Shown here in pieces: positions 5,364 through 9,657 of a DNA stretch of 9,657 bases; the stretch's first letter is position 1; each line of letters begins with the position of its first letter. The stretch covers positions 1-9,657 of the forward strand of contig JABCZE010000036.1 of the NCBI GenBank assembly GCA_013289785.1. The letters run 5' to 3'. The DNA is from Vulcanimicrobiota bacterium. GTDB lineage: Bacteria > Vulcanimicrobiota > Vulcanimicrobiia > Vulcanimicrobiales > Vulcanimicrobiaceae. The notes under the pieces were generated by a model. The model did no database searches. It saw only the letters and a program-made list of their open reading frames with translations, and was not told the DNA's origin. The position numbers and the translations under genes were made by a program.

Positions 5364-6656
5364 ATGCTCCGCATCGGCACGGCGATCACCATATGCCTTT
5401 TCTTCGTTTCAGCGGCGCGGGTCGCGGCGGAGGACGTTGACGCCAGGTTAACGCCGGCCGAAATTCTGCATCGCGCGGCGAAAGCAGAATGCATCACCGG
5501 CGTTGACTCAGCGCGGCTTGGAACGATTACGGAAAACGGCAACACCTGGACGCAACTCATCGTCGTCAAGGCGCCGGAGAGGATACTCATACGGAACGAG
5601 TATCCTTGGATGCATCTCGTGCGCTATTTCGGGTTCGACGGTAAACACGCGTGGACGAGTTCGAACTTCGGCGGGGGCGGCCTCGTACAGCCGTCTCTAG
5701 CGCGCTATACCAAATCAACGCTGGCGTGGTATACGTCGGCAGATATGATTCCCGGGCGCTGGCCCGTGAAGTTGCTGCGTCTACCAGATCGAACCGTTGA
5801 CGGCCAATCCTACTTCGCAATCGAGGAGTTTCCCGAAGGCGGTAATCCGAGTACGCTGCTAATCGATAAGATTAGGTACGAGTCGGCCGGCGTTAGCAGC
5901 GTCGCCGGCCGATATCTTAAATGCACGCAGAGATCGACTATTCGGTCTATTTGTACTCACGAGAACGTTGTCTCGGGCGGAAAAGTCGTCGGCTCCGTCG
6001 ATATCGAGTATGTGCCGATGCACCCCGAGGATTGGCAATTTGAGATGCCGGAAATGCTTGAGGACTGGACGACGGCCTGGCTGCAGCGCGGATACGCCAG
6101 GGCACTTGGAGCTCAGGTATCCAGCACTCAGACCCTGCGTGGCGAAATGCACCAGGTGATCGGCGGGACGCCTACCGCGTTTTCGACGCAATGGCGGCTC
6201 GAAACTACGAGGCCGTTTGCATTCTCGATATCTCAGGCGTATGGCGGTCGCGACGTCTGGCACCTGGCTTTCGACGGAAAACCGGGAGCCACGGTACGCA
6301 TTGGGCAGAGTGCGCCAACTCCATACCTTGCGCCCACGGTCGGGATGGCCCTCAACCATTGCGAGCTTCATGCCGCCGATTGCGGCGTTCACGTAACGCG
6401 CTTGGCAAATGTCGGGCTCGGCGGGCGCTGGTATTACGCGCTCGGCGTTACCTCGCTTCGAGATCCTGCCCAGTGGTATACCGTGCTGCTCGATCCCTAC
6501 AGCGGCTTGCCTTACGCTCTATGGCTCCAAGAGGAAATCATTTACCTCGAGAACTACGTGACCAGCGCGTCAGGCGAAGTTATCCCGTCGAAGTGGACGA
6601 CTCAGACGACGGCAACTACGTTTGAAATGGAGCACGTTAGAGAGATCGCACCGTGA
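5364..6656 (+). CDS. Exported protein with two tandem LolA-like domains (hypothetical)
   Basis: A 430-residue protein that I do not recognise as a named family. Residues 1-22 are a signal peptide with a hydrophobic core (IGTAITICLFFVSA) and a plausible cleavage after Val-Ala-Ala. The remainder looks like two copies of an all-beta half-barrel resembling LolA/LppX-type lipid-binding folds. Copy 1 (about 28-230) has VKAPERILIR, GFDGKHAW, YFAIEEF and TLLIDK. Copy 2 (about 250-426) has LETTRPFAFSI, AFDGKPGA, YYALGVT and TVLLDP in the same order. Cysteines C187/C197 and C333/C340 may form disulfides after export. The gene starts 28 bp after the methyltransferase on the same strand, so it is probably the third gene of the lipid operon, and a periplasmic lipid-carrier role would fit. 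No clear Shine-Dalgarno precedes the ATG. The domain call is visual pattern-matching; the protein is certainly exported and probably beta-rich. Confidence 0.7.
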   Translation: MLRIGTAITICLFFVSAARVAAEDVDARLTPAEILHRAAKAECITGVDSARLGTITENGNTWTQLIVVKAPERILIRNEYPWMHLVRYFGFDGKHAWTSSNFGGGGLVQPSLARYTKSTLAWYTSADMIPGRWPVKLLRLPDRTVDGQSYFAIEEFPEGGNPSTLLIDKIRYESAGVSSVAGRYLKCTQRSTIRSICTHENVVSGGKVVGSVDIEYVPMHPEDWQFEMPEMLEDWTTAWLQRGYARALGAQVSSTQTLRGEMHQVIGGTPTAFSTQWRLETTRPFAFSISQAYGGRDVWHLAFDGKPGATVRIGQSAPTPYLAPTVGMALNHCELHAADCGVHVTRLANVGLGGRWYYALGVTSLRDPAQWYTVLLDPYSGLPYALWLQEEIIYLENYVTSASGEVIPSKWTTQTTATTFEMEHVREIAP

Positions 6657-6662
6657 TAGCGT

Positions 6663-8111
6663 TCATCGCGAGACGCGATCGATAGCGTCTTCGCCTTCGA
6701 TTTTGCCTGGCGAGCGACGCGCGACGCCTTCCTCTTGTGCGGCATTCGCGACCGCTTTGGCAACCGCGTCGACGACTCGAACGTCGAAAACGCTGGGAAT
6801 CACGTATTCGGGGCTGCGCTCGTCTTCGCCGACGATCTCGGCGATTGCATACGCGGCCGCGAGTTTCATCCGCTCGGTGATGCGCGAGGCGCGCACGTCC
6901 AGGGCCCCGCGAAAGATTCCGGGGAAAGCCAGCAGATTGTTTACTTGGTTGGGAAAATCGGAGCGTCCGGTTGCAATCACCGCCGCCACCGGAGCCGCAA
7001 CGTCGGGCATGATCTCCGGATTCGGATTGGCCATCGCAAAGACGATCGGATCGCGTCCCATGCTCGCAATATGTTCGGGTTGCAAGATGCCCGGTGCGGA
7101 GACCCCGATAAAGACGTCCGTGCCGGCCAATACCTCTCGCAGTGACCCGCGGCGGTTCTCCAGATTACAATGCTCGGCCAACCAGCGCCAGTGCGGGTTC
7201 TCGTAGCGATCGGTGCGATTGAGCGCGCCGGCGCGATCGACCGGGATGACGTCGCGCACTCCTGCGCCCAGCAGCATCTTGATCGTCGCGGTACCCGCGG
7301 CGCCGCTTCCCGAAACGACGACCTGGAGATCCTCTAGCCGCTTGCCGACCACGCGCGCGGCGTTGATGAGTGCCGCGAGAATCACGACGGCGGTGCCGTG
7401 CTGGTCGTCATGCATCACCGGGATGTCGAGCGCCTTGATCAACCGGTCTTCGATCTCAAAACAGCGCGGTGCGCTAATGTCTTCGAGATTGATTCCACCG
7501 AACACCGGCGCGATACGGACGACCGTTTCGACGATTTCGTCGACGTTCTTGGTGTCGAGGCAGATCGGGAACGCGTCGATGTCGGCGAACTGCCTAAAGA
7601 GCATCGCCTTGCCTTCCATCACGGGAAGCGCGCCAAGCGGCCCGATGTCGCCCAGGCCGAGCACGGCCGTCCCGTCGGTGACGATCGCCACCGTATTGCG
7701 CTTGATCGTCAGTTGAAAGGCTTTGCCGGGGTCGGCGGCGATCGCCATCGAGACGCGCGCCACGCCCGGTGTATACACCGTCGAAAGATCCTGACGTGTC
7801 TTGATCGCGATCTTCGGCTCGATCCGAATCTTGCCGCCGATGTGCGCGAGAAAAGTCGAGTCTGCCGCGAAGATGATTCGGGCGCCCTCAATGCTTTCGA
7901 CCGCCTTGCGCACGTCATCGGCAACGGCGTCGGAGGCGACGCCGATCGTGACGTCACGAACGACGCGGGTTCGGGCGACGGTGTGCATGTCGACGGCGCT
8001 GATCGCTCCGCCGGCGTCGCCAATCGCGTTGGCGAGCACGCCGAACGCGCCGGGCTCGTTCGGCGTCTCGATCCGCAGTACGAGCGTGAGGCTGATTGCG
8101 GGCTGCGTCAT
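6663..8111 (-). CDS. Malic enzyme (malate dehydrogenase, oxaloacetate-decarboxylating) with N-terminal ACT domain
   Basis: Converts malate to pyruvate and CO2 with reduction of NAD(P) in the cytoplasm. The 482 residues begin with an ACT domain (about 8-85, LVLRIETPNEPGAFGVLANA), a ligand-binding module that usually gives allosteric control by an amino acid or similar small molecule. The malic enzyme core follows: YTPGVA (113-118, catalytic Tyr), VTDGTAVLGLGDIGP (144-158), EGKA (166-169, catalytic Lys), INLEDI (207-212) and HDDQHGT (234-240) for metal, GSGAAG (268-273) for the dinucleotide, and NPNPE (362-366) with PNQVNNLLAFPGIFRGALD (387-405). All catalytic residues are present. Whether it uses NAD or NADP is not decided here. 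It starts 5 bp after pmbA on the same strand, so the two are probably cotranscribed. It converges with the LolA-like gene with 6 bp between stops. Confidence 0.95.
   Translation of the reverse strand: MTQPAISLTLVLRIETPNEPGAFGVLANAIGDAGGAISAVDMHTVARTRVVRDVTIGVASDAVADDVRKAVESIEGARIIFAADSTFLAHIGGKIRIEPKIAIKTRQDLSTVYTPGVARVSMAIAADPGKAFQLTIKRNTVAIVTDGTAVLGLGDIGPLGALPVMEGKAMLFRQFADIDAFPICLDTKNVDEIVETVVRIAPVFGGINLEDISAPRCFEIEDRLIKALDIPVMHDDQHGTAVVILAALINAARVVGKRLEDLQVVVSGSGAAGTATIKMLLGAGVRDVIPVDRAGALNRTDRYENPHWRWLAEHCNLENRRGSLREVLAGTDVFIGVSAPGILQPEHIASMGRDPIVFAMANPNPEIMPDVAAPVAAVIATGRSDFPNQVNNLLAFPGIFRGALDVRASRITERMKLAAAYAIAEIVGEDERSPEYVIPSVFDVRVVDAVAKAVANAAQEEGVARRSPGKIEGEDAIDRVSR
6665..6679. terminator. 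Candidate hairpin at the convergent gene ends
   Basis: ATCGCG-AGA-CGCGAT, a perfect 6-bp stem with a 3-base loop, located 8 bases after the stop of the LolA-like gene and inside the last codons of the malic enzyme gene. It could end or protect transcripts arriving from the left. There is no run of T after it on either strand, so it does not match a classical intrinsic terminator and could be chance in GC-rich coding sequence. Confidence 0.2.
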
Positions 8112-8116
8112 GCCGT

Positions 8117-9448
8117 TTAGTTCCCGCTGACCATCAGCTCGGAGACGCGAAACGACGGAGAAACGACGGCCGCATCGAACTGCAGGTCGTTCGCGATTGC
8201 ATCGATATTCGCAAGCATGTCCACATACTGTCCCGCAACGGTAAACTCGTCAATTGGATAGGCGAGCTCGCCGTTCTCGATGAAGAAACCGCGCGCCCCC
8301 CGGCTATACGTCCCCGAAGCATGTTCGGTCGCAAAGCCGATCGTGTCGAGCACCAGCACCCCAAGGGGCGTCGCGGCGATCAGTTCGGCAAGCGACATCG
8401 CCCCCGGTTCGAGGTAAAAGTTGTTCGGCCCGATTCCGCCGCCGGTCGAGTTGCCGGTGCTGGCGGCACCGAGTTTACGCGCATAGTACGTGTCATAGAG
8501 AAACGTTTGCAGCGTTCCGCGTTCGAAGACCGCAGTGCGCTGCGTCGGAACGCCTTCGCCGTCGAAAGGCGAGCTTCCGAGCTTGCCGACCAGTCGTCCG
8601 TCGTCCACGATCGTCACCAGCTCGCTGCCGATGCGGCTGCCGGTTCGCTCCGCCAGCCACGAGTTGTCGACCGCCACATTGCCGGCCGAGACGGCCGAGA
8701 AGACGTCGTCGAGAAACATCGCGGCCACGTCGCGTTCGAAAATCACCGGCACGCGCATCGTCGGCGGTTTTCGCGCGCCGAACAGATCGACCGCGCGGCG
8801 AACGGCCATGGTCGCCACGGCTGACGGCGCCTCCAGATCGCCGAGATATCGGCCGGCGGTTCCATAGTGCGCGATTCGTTTGATGCCGCCGTCGAGGGCA
8901 ACGGGGCCGGTCGAGCGACCGGCGCGGGTCCACTTGTAGACGGCGGAAAACCCCGACGTGTTCGCGATCGCCGTGACGGCTATGGCGTCGGTGTAGTTGG
9001 AGCCGCTGGAGTTGACGACGCGCGCGTCGGCTTCGCGGATCAAACGCTCGAGTTTGATCGCGTCGTCGAGCTTGTCGGCACCGTCCCGATCGGCGATGCG
9101 AGCATCGAAGAGCGCCAGATCGACGCCGTCGGTCGCGACGACGTCGGGAAGCCCCGCGAATTCGTCGACCGCGACTTGGTCTGCCTGCGCGGCCGCGAGA
9201 CGAATCGCAGCATTCATTCCTTCGGGCGAAAAATCTGAAGTCGTCAGCGTGGCCTTGCGCCCGCCCCGAAAGATCCGCATGAAGAGCCCTTTGCCGGTGG
9301 AGGCTTCGAGTTTGGATATCGCATTGTCTCGCGCTTCGGCATGGAACCGGCGCGCAATCGATACGGAAGCCTCCGCGCTGTCGGCGCCGGCGGCGCTTGC
9401 GAGCTTGAGCGCTTCGGCGGCTAACTCGATCGCGCTGGCGTCATCCAT
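8117..9448 (-). CDS. pmbA: Metalloprotease TldE/PmbA subunit
   Basis: Non-catalytic-site partner of the TldD/TldE heterodimeric protease, which degrades unfolded or short peptides in the cytoplasm, matures microcin B17 and removes the CcdA antitoxin in Escherichia coli. The 443 residues have the family course: an N-terminal alpha/beta part with DNAISKLEASTGKGLFMRIFRGGRKA, a central VVNSSGSNYTD, then VPVIFERDVAAMFLDDVFSA, GEGVPTQRTAVFERGTLQTF, STGNSTGGG and the C-terminal IDEFTVAGQYVDMLANIDAI. As expected for TldE it lacks an HExxxH zinc motif. ATG at 9448 is preferred to GTG at 9460 because GGTGG lies about 8 bases before it and it gives the usual 8-bp overlap with the end of tldD. It is cotranscribed with tldD upstream and probably with the malic enzyme gene 5 bp downstream. 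Confidence 0.93.
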   Translation of the reverse strand: MDDASAIELAAEALKLASAAGADSAEASVSIARRFHAEARDNAISKLEASTGKGLFMRIFRGGRKATLTTSDFSPEGMNAAIRLAAAQADQVAVDEFAGLPDVVATDGVDLALFDARIADRDGADKLDDAIKLERLIREADARVVNSSGSNYTDAIAVTAIANTSGFSAVYKWTRAGRSTGPVALDGGIKRIAHYGTAGRYLGDLEAPSAVATMAVRRAVDLFGARKPPTMRVPVIFERDVAAMFLDDVFSAVSAGNVAVDNSWLAERTGSRIGSELVTIVDDGRLVGKLGSSPFDGEGVPTQRTAVFERGTLQTFLYDTYYARKLGAASTGNSTGGGIGPNNFYLEPGAMSLAELIAATPLGVLVLDTIGFATEHASGTYSRGARGFFIENGELAYPIDEFTVAGQYVDMLANIDAIANDLQFDAAVVSPSFRVSELMVSGN

Positions 9449-9657
9449 GCTGCGTACCACCGACGGTAATGGATGAAATCTTCACCGTCGGCATGCCCAC
9501 GCCGACGGGCACGCTCTGGCCGCCCTTGCCGCAGGTGTAATGGCCACGCGCCAGGCGGCTGTCGTTGCCGACCGCTACGACCTTCCTCATCGCGTCGGGG
9601 CCGTTCCCGACGATCGTCGCGTTTCGAACCGGCGCCGTGATCTTTCCGTTCTCAACC
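9441..9657 (-). CDS. tldD: Metalloprotease TldD, C-terminal 71 residues (5' part outside window)
   Basis: The frame enters from the right edge and ends with TGA at 9441-9443. The visible part is the conserved TldD tail: VENGKITAPVRNATIVGNGPDAM, then TCGKGGQSVPVGVGMPTVKI and a terminal ITVGGT. The Cys in the TCGKGGQ segment corresponds to the conserved Cys that, with the HExxxH histidines further upstream, binds zinc in TldD. The catalytic HExxxH itself lies outside this window. The gene overlaps the start of pmbA by 8 bp, consistent with coupled production of the two subunits of the TldD/TldE complex. Confidence 0.93.
   Translation of the reverse strand, partial: VENGKITAPVRNATIVGNGPDAMRKVVAVGNDSRLARGHYTCGKGGQSVPVGVGMPTVKISSITVGGTQHG

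Noticed and set aside
7398..8824. Plus-strand frames of about 240 codons each (7398-8120 and 8096-8824) opposite the malic enzyme and pmbA
   Set aside because: Low-complexity, Arg/Asp-rich products lying antisense to confidently identified genes with complete motifs; no ribosome-binding or domain support.
9449..9460. GTG at 9460 as start of pmbA
   Set aside because: The ATG at 9448 has better spacing to GGTGG and gives the usual TldE N-terminus; the extra four residues add nothing conserved.
1..9657. tRNA or rRNA genes, CRISPR arrays, insertion sequences, prophage genes
   Set aside because: No cloverleaf-like segments, regularly spaced repeats, transposase motifs or terminal inverted repeats were seen, and coding genes occupy essentially the whole window.

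Overview
This is a gene-dense, high-GC bacterial window. Gene-less gaps are all under 30 bp, and there are no tRNA, rRNA, CRISPR or insertion-sequence signals. It holds seven complete and two edge-truncated protein genes in four blocks. The organism is not identifiable with certainty. Dense packing, an ACT-fused malic enzyme, a bacterial type III polyketide synthase and a YncE/phosphoesterase fusion would fit an environmental lineage such as Eremiobacterota/Vulcanimicrobiota or Chloroflexota, but that is a low-confidence inference.

Block 1 (minus strand, positions 3727 down to 1) is a probable three-gene operon. It encodes an exported YncE-like beta-propeller fused to an alkaline-phosphatase-superfamily domain, then a DDAH/arginine-deiminase-like protein coupled by a 4-bp stop/start overlap, then a metallophosphoesterase cut by the left edge. 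The first two look catalytically degenerate: the phosphoesterase domain has lost most metal-ligand motifs, and the DDAH-like protein lacks the catalytic Cys and His. The metallophosphoesterase keeps all its motifs.

Block 2 (plus strand, about 3739 to 6656) runs divergently from block 1. It encodes a type III polyketide synthase with an intact Cys-His-Asn triad, a small membrane methyltransferase of the isoprenylcysteine carboxyl methyltransferase (ICMT) family, and an exported protein that looks like two tandem LolA-like lipid-binding domains. The first two genes resemble the Bacillus subtilis bpsA-bpsB pair for alkylpyrone synthesis and O-methylation. The third suggests a periplasmic carrier for the lipid, which is inference. 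The synthase appears to need a non-ATG/GTG/TTG start (ATT at 3739), because conserved N-terminal sequence lies upstream of the first ordinary start codon. Its stop codon lies inside a REP-like palindromic sequence.

Blocks 3 and 4 (minus strand, 9657 down to 6663) form a probable tldD-pmbA(tldE)-malic enzyme operon, converging on block 2 with a 6-bp gap. TldD/TldE form a zinc protease. The ACT-malic enzyme makes pyruvate from malate.

The most interesting material is the putative phenolic-lipid cassette and the adjacent pair of apparently catalytically dead exported/cytosolic proteins divergent from it.
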